Made by a program: the position numbers and the translations under genes. A stretch of 64,000 nt of DNA. It comes from Apostichopus japonicus (Eukaryota; Echinodermata; Holothuroidea; Aspidochirotida; Stichopodidae). Under the pieces are notes generated by a model that was not told where the DNA came from, made no database searches, and saw only the letters and a program-made list of their open reading frames with translations. Each line of letters opens with the position of its first letter. Position 1 is the stretch's first letter. The stretch is from positions 10,977,501-11,041,500 of the forward strand of contig NC_092573.1 of NCBI RefSeq assembly GCF_037975245.1, read 5' to 3'. Positions 1 through 10,246 of the stretch are shown here, piece by piece.

Positions 1-183
1 ACACTTGCAGGGATCTGCAAATGGTAACTACACACACTTGCAAAGGGGTTAGTTATAAGCTTGCACGCAGAAAGATTTTCCAAGCACATTGCAGTATACC
101 AGATAGAATAGGCCTATACGTATAGGCTAAACTGAATTCTTTCGCAGTAGGCCAACCCCTATCACATATCCTTCCCACTATAT

Positions 184-600
184 CAGGGGTCCCCTAACTG
201 GGGTGCATGAACCCCAGGGGCGCGTGAATCCATCCCAAAAGGTTCGTGAGACGTTTCTGACAGTCAAAAATAAAGTACTTTTTGTTGAACTAAAATTTGA
301 TATATCATATAATTTAGTCATGTACAAAAGTCGTACCTATCGACAAACTCTTTTCGCGTTCCATACGCATATGTTGCCATATTACCGTACAGTACCGTGC
401 ATGTGATAAATAACTAAATTATGAAACAGACGATATTTTTTTCATTACAATATTATATTATGAACTTGATCTTTTATGAAGCACTGTTATGCGTATTACA
501 GTATAATAATGACTCAGATCGTGTCTCGAAAAGTTGGGGGTTCTTGGACAACTCTGACATCCACAGGGGGTTCGTGAGGGTTAAAGTTAGGGAAACCCTG
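184..600. mobile_element. hAT-like non-autonomous element (MITE)
   Basis: The left end CAGGGGTCCCCTAACTGGGG and the right end, read on the minus strand as CAGGGTTTCCCTAACTTTAA, form imperfect terminal inverted repeats of the CAG...-type seen in hAT elements. The interior is AT-rich and has no transposase-like reading frame; short ORFs on both strands look random. The 8 bases on either side (cactatat and catatgct) do not match well, so the target-site duplication is not preserved or an end is misplaced. Superfamily assignment rests on the terminal motif only. Confidence 0.5.
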
Positions 601-2113
601 CATATGCTCCCTCTAGACAATGTCATTACAGCCGAATTCCTTCCCCTTCCTCTGCTTCCTTCACCTCCTCCCAATTTCCCCGCTCTAATCCCCTTCAGCC
701 TCACAGTTAATTCCTCCTCAAGCACGCCAAATTAACCACAGACTACCTTCTTACCACGACACTGTCAGAAGCGACGAGAGCCAGGTTAGGTCCCGAGGAC
801 AGCTAACTCACCTTTTTGAAGTTATAACTTTTCCATAAGCAATTTATGAAAATTATTCTTTTTCTCAAATCCCCCCCCCCCCACCCCCATACTTGACCTC
901 AGTTCTCGTGGTTTTATCCCCTCGACCCTTTCTCGTCAGGTCCATATACTGTGTCTTGTACACATCGGTAATAAAGAAAATGATTTTCATCGTGAATTGT
1001 TATCTGAGAAACTGTTGTCCTGTAATAATCAATCTATAGGCCCGCATTAGTAAATGCTCTCTGGTATTTAGAGCTGGAACGAATGAAAATAAGAATGCGC
1101 GCGTTTGTGCAACTGTGCTGTTACTTTCATCACCACAATAAACTTTATCGGGAATCATTTAACAAACATGAAAACTAGCGCATATAATTGTAAGTTAACT
1201 AAAAAGGGAAAATGAATGGGAAATTGTCTACAAACAATTACTTTGATGTTTCTAAACAACTAAGAACATCAGCTAAACTAAATCAATGATAAAAGACTAT
1301 CGTACAGTAAGTTGGTATTTTTGGGGTCTATTTTATCAAAGATATAAGTTATTTCACCTCATTTTTCATCTCCATGGTTATAAACTAACTTTGAGTTGAA
1401 TATAATTATGTCCATAAACCATTTTTTCTTTTCATCCCATGCTTTATATATGACCACCAGAAAAAGGTCATTGCGACTTACGACAATTTAAGAACTTTAG
1501 ACTCAGTCGGCGTTTTAGAGATTAGAAAGTTAGCTGTTTATTACCCTCTTTGCTTAACCTTATATGGGATTCTCCCAAGAATTCCGCCATAGCCTACATA
1601 TGGAAATGAAAACAATGTACTGGACCCAATTCCCTCTTTTATTCCATATTACTTGACCTTTATATATAAGCCACGCCGCCTTTTTTCTCTTCTTAAAAAA
1701 TGTTGAAGTCTCAAAAGAGGACCATTAGTAGTGGATGTTATTCTGAGTAACAAACCAGTCATCTGTTAGAAATTTGAATGCTCATGAAATTCTCGAAAGT
1801 ATAAGGTTAATATTCTGTCGATGAACCAATTGAGTTATTTTCAAGTACAATGTGATATCCACTTGATCCCAGTCTTTTCAGTTCAAGAGTGTTGTTTATC
1901 AAGATAAACTTGACCTTCTGTACTTTTTGTTAACAGAAGCATAAAAAAATCTCAAATACAGCGTCCCCAAGTGTTCAAGATAACATGATATAATTTAATA
2001 TAGTAGACATTATGATAGCGCATAATCAAATGGTCAAATCATTTGTGATGTTGAGCGATGTGCCTGTTATACCTGTTTTTAATTTTTACTTGAATTTGGA
2101 AATTTCTAAAACT
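601..2113. other. Non-coding stretch upstream of the GPCR exon
   Basis: AT-rich sequence with stop codons in all frames. It includes a C-run near 871-882 and a pyrimidine-rich stretch near 650-690. Because an acceptor site closes this region at 2134, at least its right part is probably the intron preceding the receptor exon. No upstream exon could be identified with confidence. Confidence 0.5.
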
Positions 2114-2134
2114 TTTCTCCTTTTTGGGTTGCAG
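2108..2134 (+). promoter_or_regulatory. 3' splice acceptor of the GPCR exon
   Basis: A pyrimidine-rich run (ttctcctttttgggttgcag) ends in TTGCAG at 2134, followed immediately by ATGTTGACATGACTTCC. This is a textbook metazoan acceptor. The receptor frame stays open through GAT GTT GAC upstream of the 2143 ATG up to the AG, so a few more residues, or an upstream coding exon, could precede Met1. A short out-of-frame ATG at 2135 ends in TGA overlapping the 2143 ATG. Confidence 0.65.
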
Positions 2135-2142
2135 ATGTTGAC

Positions 2143-3438
2143 ATGACTTCCTTCGACGAGTCCGTGTGGAGTAGCGAGCAAAGGGATGAGTCGCTCTCAC
2201 CGTTCGTCATATACCTGTCAGAAACAACAGACCCATTTAACATAAGCGATGCCCTTTTCGATAATCTCACCGAAGTGACCACGGGGACACTAATCGAACC
2301 ACCTCCTCAGCCTAGACTGGTTAATAGAGCCTTAAATGCAAGGTTAGCAACCTTGTGGATTCTGTTCGTTTCTGGTGTGATAGGGAATACGTGCGCGTTA
2401 GTTTGGCTGTGGCACAGGCGTCACCGAAAGTCACGTGTCCTGAAAATCATCTTCGGCTTGGTGACAGCGGACCTCTGCGTCTGTTTTTTCGTCATTCTCT
2501 TTTCGACTGTATATGAGATGATGAGCTACCATTGGCTATGGGGAAATATCTCATGTAAACTCATGATGTTTATGCAATCTGCAGCGATAATGGCCTCTAG
2601 TTACATGCTCGTATTGCTGGCTTTGGACAGACATATGGCCGTTAGGAGCCCCATGAAAGGGAATTACCCTACAACCCGTTTAGTAGTTCTAGTGTGGGTA
2701 ATAGCTGCCGTGTTGTCTTTACCACAACTCCGTGTCTGGGAAGTACAAAAACTGGACTTTAACGTCTGCAAAACCATTTTTACATCACGTGATGATCCTA
2801 GGAGGTTAGTCTATTTATCTTATGCCACCTTGGTGACCTTCTGCGTACCTTTTGTGGTGACTTCCGTTGCGTACGTCAGGATATGTAAGAAAATCTGGGA
2901 TAAAGCACGAGAGACACGTGTCGATCAGACGAACAAATCAGCTAGTTTCAAACTGGTGGATGAAAAAGGTAAGGTTCGACTTCAGCGATCTGGTGCAAGA
3001 ACATTACAGCAAGCAAAAGGGAAAACACTACGGATGAGTATAACGATCATCGCAATGTTCCTGCTTTGTGGCTTTCCATATTTTCTAGTTGGGATCCTTG
3101 ACAGTTTTACAAGCGTCAACAAAACATTGAACGCCATTTTCGGTATTTTCGCGGTATCGAATTCATCCCTTAATCCGTACATTTTTCTCTGGTTCAGTCA
3201 GAAGAAAGTAGTCACCGCGAGATACAGCCACTGTAAACGAAGATGTTGCAGATGTTTCGAACGTAAGATAGAAGAGCCCGTTGACTCTCTGAAAGTATGC
3301 AGCCGAGAGAAAATAGTCCGCGCGTCTAGCGGTGGACTGACACAAGACAGCACGACGGGATCCAGTACTGGTAGCTACCAATCGCCAGCGAGCAAAGTCA
3401 CTCTAACTCTGACCTTAAGTGCACAGAATTACGTATAA
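2143..3438 (+). CDS. Class A (rhodopsin-family) neuropeptide-type G protein-coupled receptor
   Basis: Encodes 431 residues with seven hydrophobic segments (about 68-90, 98-122, 138-160, 178-198, 224-247, 297-318, 330-350). Class A marks: GN at 81-82 in TM1, D110 in TM2 (LVTADL), C138 and C209 for the TM3-ECL2 disulfide, LALDRHMAVRSP at the end of TM3, W185 in TM4, and NSSLNPYIF in TM7. N-glycosylation sequons lie in the N-terminus (N33, N41), and Cys 368/369/371 after TM7 could be palmitoylated. The TM3 segment (SYMLVLLALDRHMAV..P) resembles receptors for vasopressin/oxytocin, neuropeptide S/CCAP and GnRH-type peptides; the exact ligand is not determinable. Oddities: DRH instead of DRY, CGFP instead of CWxP in TM6, and F for Y in NPxxY. 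It would signal at the plasma membrane through a G protein. Single exon to a TAA stop; the 2143 ATG is the first in-frame ATG after the acceptor. Confidence 0.9.
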   Translation: MTSFDESVWSSEQRDESLSPFVIYLSETTDPFNISDALFDNLTEVTTGTLIEPPPQPRLVNRALNARLATLWILFVSGVIGNTCALVWLWHRRHRKSRVLKIIFGLVTADLCVCFFVILFSTVYEMMSYHWLWGNISCKLMMFMQSAAIMASSYMLVLLALDRHMAVRSPMKGNYPTTRLVVLVWVIAAVLSLPQLRVWEVQKLDFNVCKTIFTSRDDPRRLVYLSYATLVTFCVPFVVTSVAYVRICKKIWDKARETRVDQTNKSASFKLVDEKGKVRLQRSGARTLQQAKGKTLRMSITIIAMFLLCGFPYFLVGILDSFTSVNKTLNAIFGIFAVSNSSLNPYIFLWFSQKKVVTARYSHCKRRCCRCFERKIEEPVDSLKVCSREKIVRASSGGLTQDSTTGSSTGSYQSPASKVTLTLTLSAQNYV

Positions 3439-4190
3439 TGACGTTAACGCAATTCTTGCGAGCAGTTTTTTTTTTCGTTTTTTTTTTGTGCGTTCACTGG
3501 GTAAAAACTGACGATATAATTCGATGGTAGTCCTGTGGAACGAGTACAACAGAATGAAGTACAACTTCATGCACGAGGTCGATTACAATTTGTAGGGACG
3601 ACTCCGCGGGGTACGTAATACTGTGAGAACAGTTAGAATAATCCTTGAAATCCACGATTTATTGATCCACAATGGATAATCACCTATTTATAATAAAATA
3701 CGAGAATATGTACCCGTGTCAGGCTGTTATTGCTTGACTTACCCAAATTTGAATTCCAAATAGTAATATTAATAACAATGCAAAATACGACCTATTTCCA
3801 TTCGAAATTTTCTGATTTGAATTTATGTATACATTATACTAAACTGAACAAAGTGCCTAGTCAAAAGTTAGAGTTTAGAATGGAATGGTATAGGTTACTC
3901 TAAATTGTTAGCTTATATGACAAACAGGAAATCAATGTAGTGACGTCATGTAAAATGGTGTCTTTTGATTGGTTCATTGTTGTGTAACGATACGTGTGAG
4001 TATATATTTCTCGGAAAGGTTTGGTCAATTTGGTGACATTAAATGCAAACAAAACACAACACTTGGTCAATCAGTAAAAAGCGTCTTAATTTGTTAAAAG
4101 ATACGAGTGTTTCAGTCATAAAGGGAAACTTGATCAGTGTTTAACAGTAAAGCAAAACAAATAAAATATTGTTGTATTTTGTAAATATTA
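3439..4190 (+). other. Probable 3' UTR of the GPCR gene with poly(A) signal
   Basis: After the TAA stop comes a T-rich stretch (3466-3487), then AT-rich non-coding DNA. AATAAA at 4160-4165, followed by the GT-rich ttgttgtattttg, is a good poly(A) site; earlier AATAAA-like hexamers near 3692 are alternatives. The stretch 3941-4003 also holds TGACGTCA, an inverted CCAAT (gattggtt) and a TATATA, which could be a promoter but may be chance. Extent is inferred. Confidence 0.4.
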
Positions 4191-5931
4191 AGTATTTTGC
4201 ACTCTTAAAAGTTCTTTCTTTCAATTTATTACAACAAAAACAACATGTTTCGCTGGCAAGAAACTAAAGTATATATATGTGTAAGTATATATTAAGTATA
4301 TATTATTCTACTACAGAGGATTTTCAACAGTGAATAAAACATATGATGCAATATGTGAGTAAACAATTTTTAATGCAGAAGTTGGGTACCTCAAATTTCA
4401 TCACGGTAAAAAAAAAGTAAGATAACGTTAAAACAATAAAGGTAATATTAGTATTTCTTACCAATTTGTCCTGTCATAGAAAACAAAATCGTTGAAAAGT
4501 TGAGAGAGTAAGAGTTCTTTTGGCTCATGTCTCTCATATTCAAATATTGCTGGAGATGGACATTTTACAATTATTATTAACCCATCTCGTTTAACGTGAC
4601 GCATCAAAGAGAAGCAAAGTACGTCTTTAAAAATTCGTTTTTTCTTGTTATTCTATAATTTCAAGAAAAAACTGATACCTTTGCCTTATTTCGATATAAT
4701 TCTTGTAACTGAAAACTAAACAATAGCCGGAATATATTTATTTTATTTTATTTTTCTTTTCTTTCTCCAATATTACATGCAACTGAAAACATAGCATAGC
4801 AGCAGAAAACATGTTCAGGTTTAATTTGAACAATCCTTAGCCCATAATGTATTTTTTAAATTTTTGTTTATTATATATTTAGCAGCAATTTTACCCTAAT
4901 AATTAGATCAACTTTGTTTGAAACCTAAAATATCACATGATACTCTGATGTATCGAGTAAAGAGAATAAGAGCAAAAAAACAAAGAACCTTTTGTTTCGA
5001 TACCAATCATTCGTGATATAAATAATGAGATTGTATTATTAAGTACATTGTGGACAAGAACCCGCATCAGGCGCTAATTAGATGCATGATTGATGGGCGT
5101 CCTATATTTCTCTTTTTGTTTGTCAATCATTCGATCTGAGTCAATTAACGATTAGGACGTTATCTCAAACAAAATAGTTCTTCGTTGATTACTTATGAGT
5201 TTGTTCCTCCTGATTCTACTCAACAAAATTGGTAGGAAATAGTAGATTATTATACCTTTCATGTGTAGTGGAGCCGTGGGGCAGGGGAGGGGAGGGTGAG
5301 GTGGTAAGCGAGGTGGTACGGGGAGGGGATCTCATACGTGTTATTAATAAGAGAAAAACAATAATTTACTTTTAATTTCTGATCTACTTTTAAATATTTT
5401 CATGAATTATTTATAGAACTTCATTTACCAGTGTTCCTTACATTTTACAACCAGAAGAGTTGCAGATTTCGTGCCTAACATAATTTTGAGCAAATAGAAA
5501 AAAAAAATATCTGAACTTATTTCAACTGTTAATTTCTCTGTTAGTATACGGTCGATAAGAGATATTGGCTATACTTGATTTGGGAAAGAATATTTCGAGA
5601 TAATTCGCATAGTCCGATTAAAAAGCACGTGCAATAGTTTTGTCTGTTATTTAGAAGGACAAAAAAACAAAAAAACAATAAGAGTGCCAGTGCTCCTGCT
5701 AAACATCAATGTGCTGCGTAATTACTTAATTTACTTTCATTTCCTGTGGCTACTGATGGATGAAAAGTACTTTATTAAGGAATGACGACCAAGATTAATA
5801 TTTCAATAATTGATAACAATTTGAGAGAGAGAAAGAGACGGAGGGAGAAATAGATGTAAGGTCCAAACCGCAGCTTATTCTCACACCTCTAAGCTGCAAT
5901 CCATCAAGGGGCCTATAACCTTGTATCTTTG

Positions 5932-5935
<4 letters not shown>
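4191..5935. other. AT-rich non-coding DNA
   Basis: No coding potential or recognisable repeat was found. Contains a short G-rich patch (5275-5330) and a purine-rich run (5824-5850). Confidence 0.6.

Positions 5936-6003
<68 letters not shown>
5936..6003. repeat. (TA)n microsatellite, about 68 bp
   Basis: Uninterrupted TA dinucleotides. Four comparable tracts elsewhere in the window have separate entries (7249, 19398, 35513, 62307), and a shorter one lies at 41773-41808. Confidence 0.97.
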
Positions 6004-6006
<3 letters not shown>

Positions 6007-6883
6007 CCTATCTATAAAAAAAATGGAATTGTAAACCTTTTTGGAATTTCATGATTGAGAGACTATATAACCCGAGATACAATCCTGTCCTCGGTGATAT
6101 CTCACTATTCTAATAATAAATAATACATTATAATTAGTAATAAAATAGTATTTTTGTTTTTTTGCTATTCGTTTCTTCAATACTTTCACCATTCCAAGTA
6201 AAGATATCGGTAATGTAGTGTTTATATTTAATGTAGCAGTCGCTCAGTGTGAAACTTGCAAGAAAAAATCAATAGAAATGAAAGGGAAAAAATGAAAATA
6301 CGGCTTTTGCTTTGAGTGGCTGGAAAGTTAGGAAGATTAAAATAGGAGAGTAGTTTCCATGTTCACTTATACGCAGCACACTTAAAAATGGTGATTGGTT
6401 GATACACTGAATATTCATGAATATTCATGACTATATAAGTAATTTATTAGATAGTCTGAACGGTTACATAGAGCTGTTACGCAGAAAGCTGACCTGACGT
6501 CACGTATCTGAACGATAACGGTGATTGTGTTTACACAATGCATATTCATTATTCAAAGAGAGAAAGTGTGTTAACAAACTGTTGAATTGACCACAAAAAG
6601 CCTAGTGTAGTTGAATATATAAAAAAGTTACAATTCAATGATAGAATTGTCTTCTTCAGAGAAAAACATGTATCGTGTTAAATATTTTCACCGTCAATAT
6701 TGACAGGTTCTCTTATCATATAGTGATCATTTATAATATGAAAAATATATTTATATTAAAAAATAACTACTGATTATTATTATTTATAAAACCAGACTCA
6801 CGTGCAAACCGCCATGACGTCCTTATTCAAAAATAAGAAATCAAAAAGAAAGTGGGTTTTAAGTGACGTCTGTCCAATACCAT
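6004..6883. other. Non-coding DNA with a TGACGTCA site and a short tandem repeat
   Basis: Holds a direct duplication of AATATTCATG (about 6409-6428) and one exact TGACGTCA octamer at 6495-6502. Two near matches (TGACGTCC, TGACGTCT) lie around 6815 and 6864. No gene seen. Confidence 0.5.
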
Positions 6884-7184
6884 CCGATACACACAGATAA
6901 TGCAGTAACTATACTCTAAATTCTAAAGCTTTCTAACACAGTAAAAAACTGAATCGTGCTATAAATCGTTAGCATCTGCTTTTAGGATTACAGTAAGAAC
7001 TGAGGATAATTGTAATCCCAACAAATCCAGCTTGATTCATTTGTTTGGATTACACATATCCACAGTTCTAACCGTAATCCAAAATGGATGGTGCTAGCGA
7101 TTTATCAGATTTTCAGTTCAGCACGACCCAGTTTACAAAACTTCAAGACTTACACTAAGTTACTGTAAGCTCTGTGTGTATCGT
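6884..7184. mobile_element. PAL-A palindromic MITE, copy 1
   Basis: Whole-element inverted repeat of about 300 bp with termini CCGATACACACAG and CTGTGTGTATCG. The two arms (CTATAAATCGTTAGCATCTG, ACAGTAAGAACTGAGGATAA and their complements) meet at a loop of roughly 25 bases. The same sequence recurs at 14706, 18034 and 33015. No ORF, so non-autonomous. Target duplication not clear. This copy is the most diverged. Confidence 0.8.
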
Positions 7185-7243
7185 TCGATAATTCAAAGAA
7201 GTCATATTAAATTCACCGAATTTATATATTATTTTTATTTTTA

Positions 7244-7248
<5 letters not shown>

Positions 7249-7294
<46 letters not shown>
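7249..7294. repeat. (TA)n microsatellite
   Basis: About 46 bp of TA repeats. Confidence 0.95.
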
Positions 7295-7297
<3 letters not shown>

Positions 7298-8343
7298 CAA
7301 ATCTGATAAAAAAATAAACTAAAATGGTCATGTGTGCATGTTTAACATTAAATACAAGTTTATTTAACAGAAATTTCGAAGATAAATTATATTCATAAAT
7401 GTTTGTCGATTGTTATGATGCACTGATATTACTGAAAAATAAATGCACAATTACAGAACAATGTGTTTTCATTGGTCTATAATGTTCTTTGGTTAAACCG
7501 TTTCACAAATCGATCAACACATGTACAGTGTTCTGCTTTTCTTAGCAATCATTGAACTGAAACACCAATAAGGGGGAGGGGAGGGGAGGGGGATTGAGGA
7601 CAACTTTCCCCACTGATCAATGAAGAGTCTGGGTCAGTAGAAATGACCTAATTGTTACCCGACTGAATGTTTAAACAAATATCACCCTATTGCACTTGTT
7701 GTTAGGTTCTTCTCCTGCAAATCTCAATCTATCTAGAAATTCCACTTTCAAGGGTTCGGTGACTCTTCATTTTCTTCATTTAGCCTCTCGTCTCATTATC
7801 TGGCTCCCATTCAACGTTCACAGTCCATTAACCTGACTTTTATTAACATTTTAACATGATATCGGTTAACCTGTATGTGTATCTTCTTCGACTTGTGGAT
7901 ATGTCTTCAATTAGCCTGCATACATCTGAAAATACCTCTTTCGAAACGGTGGGCAGTTTGAACTTTAATTAGTCATAAATTACTCTTATGTCTTCATGCT
8001 ATATGTTTCCACTACACTAGTCAAGTGCGGAATACGGTTTTAATATTCTGAGTGTACCGATGAATGTACTAATTAGTTTGATCAGAAGCACGACTTGAAG
8101 TTGTCACGAGCACAAAGTTCATAAACATTTTTTTTTTTACTCTCGATATAGTTCTTGACTTTAGCCCTCATATTCTTTACAAAGTCAATAATCATGTTTC
8201 ACCACATTATGATTTATGAAATTCAATTTGTCCGAATTATGTCTGACTGCTTGTATACGGGTTATCAGCAAAAATGCAACTTAATCTCTTACTTGACTTC
8301 AAATATATGTAAGAAAGATATGATTATTTCATCATGAGTTCAA
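7295..8343. other. Non-coding DNA
   Basis: AT-rich, with a G-rich run at about 7571-7594. Stop codons in all frames; nothing else recognised. Confidence 0.55.
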
Positions 8344-8365
8344 TGCTTCATATCTTACCTCTTCC

Positions 8366-8427
8366 GACACGTACACACACATGTACAGACACACAGACAC
8401 ATCCACACACACATACACACATCCATA
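8366..8427. repeat. CA-rich microsatellite
   Basis: Imperfect ACACAC/ACATAC/ACAGAC repeats directly left of a hAT-like element end. Confidence 0.8.
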
Positions 8428-8429
8428 CC

Positions 8430-8645
8430 CAGGCGCGTATCCAGGATTTTCTAACCCGGGGGGCGCGAATTACTTTCTAAGCGGAGCGCCACCATCGGTT
8501 GGCGCGGAGCGTACAAGAAAATTTCTGGTTTTGATACCCCCCAGATCACCGGAAATGGCACTTCTCGGGCTTGAAAATGAGCAACCAGATGTAGACTTTT
8601 GCCTGAGAACCAAGTATTTCCCAAAAGTTTTTTTTTTCCATCCAT
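8430..8645. mobile_element. hAT-like MITE fragment carrying the GCGCCA hairpin module
   Basis: Starts with CAGGCGCGTATCCAGG, the terminus shared with the elements at 32330 and 48804. It contains, in inverse orientation, the conserved module: AAGCGGAGCGCCACCATCGG, then TTGGCGCGGAGCGTACAAGA, then the stretch around ccagatcaccggaaatggca. No matching right terminus is visible, so this is a truncated copy; the right limit is approximate. Confidence 0.6.
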
Positions 8646-9108
8646 AACCTTTTTGAAGATTGTCACCAGTCACACATCATATTCGACCTGATTGCATGTC
8701 CTATGGATGATTGCTTTTGTAGGTTATTCTACGTCACGGCCCACAATATCCGAAAGCCCCACTTTTCAAGGTTTTAAGCCCATTACTTGTTGAGAATTTG
8801 AAAATTCACTTTTCTCGTGAATAAAATCACTTGAAAACATACCCATATTGTTGCACAAAATTCAATCTATAGACAACCAATATAGAAAAACCTCCTTGAA
8901 CCCCTAACAGACGGGTCAAAATTGAACGAGTAGAGGAAAGTATGATGACGAATGTTGGTGAGGAAATTTTGGAAAATTCCGACACAGTTCATTTATTGGT
9001 GTAGAAATATTGCAACCTCTTCTAATGGCTTTTACAAAACTTGGTTGAAGGAACAGAAAAATAGCAGATATTTCCGATATGAGGTATATCGAAAGCGAAC
9101 ACTTCACT

Positions 9109-9537
9109 CATAGGCGTAGGTCCCGTAGGAGGCGGGGGCTGCACCCCCCCCCAATTGTTTTCCCATTTTTTTCGGGCACCTACTGAAAGAAAAATAAATA
9201 GCAATGAATAGCTTAAAATGATCTCCTTGGTAATTGAAATAAAGTTGTAAGCTTGGCCGACATTACCTTTGTAAAAGAGAGTTTTGACATAAATGGATCT
9301 GTATGGTTTTTCTCCATCTACATAAGACATTTGGTTGTTTACATTAGCATCCGGCGGTATACTGTGCAACTTTGACGGACCGTGCGGTACACGATGCCAT
9401 ACAATGTAATGACCGATCTTGCCTATATGATATTGGCATCGACATGTTGAATGCGCGCTTAGCGCGCGAAAAATTTTGGCTTTTTTTTTCGGGCAAGTCA
9501 TTACAGCCCCAAATCCAATCTGGCTCCTACGCCTTTG
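9109..9537. mobile_element. hAT-like MITE, 429 bp
   Basis: Termini CATAGGCGTAGG and CCTACGCCTTTG are inverted repeats of the CA(N)AGGCGTAGG type. Flanking octamers acttcact (9101-9108) and actacaca (9538-9545) match at 6 of 8 positions, consistent with an aged 8-bp hAT target duplication. G/C runs follow the left end. The interior is without coding capacity. Confidence 0.65.
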
Positions 9538-9639
9538 ACTACACACATTGCCAGTTTTTGAGGCTGTTCATCGTGGAACATGCATTTCAATGCTCATTGA
9601 TATGATGTTATATCTGCTCTTTGCTTTACAAATTCGAAC

Positions 9640-10246
9640 AGGCGTGTAGCGAGTAATTGCCAAGGGAGGGCGAAGCCTGTAGGCAAACTATCTAAGCGAA
9701 GCGCCACCATGAGTTGGCGCGAAGCGTACAAGAAAAATTTTGGCCGAAAATGCCTCCCAGATCGCTGGAAATGACACTTCCCAGGCCTTGTAAGTTGCAT
9801 CTAAGCATTGTCTATTTTGAAATTACTAGCGATGTCATACAGAAAATTTGCTCGGGGGGGGCGGTCGCCCCCTTCCCGAAATGCGTTATGTTCCCCGACG
9901 ACTCGGTCGAGTTCAAGTACATTAGTGAGAGAGGAAAAACGGAAACGTCAAAAATGAAGTTGTCGGGGTAAGGGGTAGGGTGAGGCGCACATCCCCTCTG
10001 TAATCCTTGATCTGTCACTGGCTACCCTGTGTATATAATAGGGATCTTTCTCTTCCCGAGGTCTTGGCTATCTTCTACTCCCTCCTTTTCTCCTTTTCCT
10101 CTCTTTTTTCTTTTTCTTTTCCCTTCCTTCCTCTCCTCCTTTTCTTTTTTCCCCTCCTTTTCCCTTTTTTCTTCTCTTTTTTTTCTCTCCTCTTTTCCTT
10201 ACCCGGGGGGCGCGCGCCCTCAACGCCCCCCCCTGGATACGCACCT
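9640..10246. mobile_element. Composite or nested hAT-like MITEs
   Basis: The left end CAGGCGTGTAGCGAG and the following sequence to about 9870 match the 32330 element in reverse orientation, including the hairpin module (AGCGCCACCATGAGTTGGCG) and ATTACTAGCGATGTCAT. A different right end, TGGATACGCACCTG at about 10230-10243, matches the terminus of the 8430 element. Flanking octamers of the outer ends do not agree, so this is probably two elements joined or nested, with a pyrimidine tract at 10075-10200 between them. Confidence 0.55.
10075..10200. repeat. Polypyrimidine (CTTTT/CCTTT) tract
   Basis: About 125 bases almost purely C and T on the plus strand. Long ORFs here on both strands are low-complexity artefacts. 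Confidence 0.85.

Noticed and set aside
184-600. Treating the 8-bp flanks as a hAT target duplication
   Set aside because: cactatat and catatgct agree at only three positions, so no TSD is claimed.
2982-3381. Minus-strand ORFs of 66-72 residues
   Set aside because: They lie inside the GPCR exon and are shadows of it.
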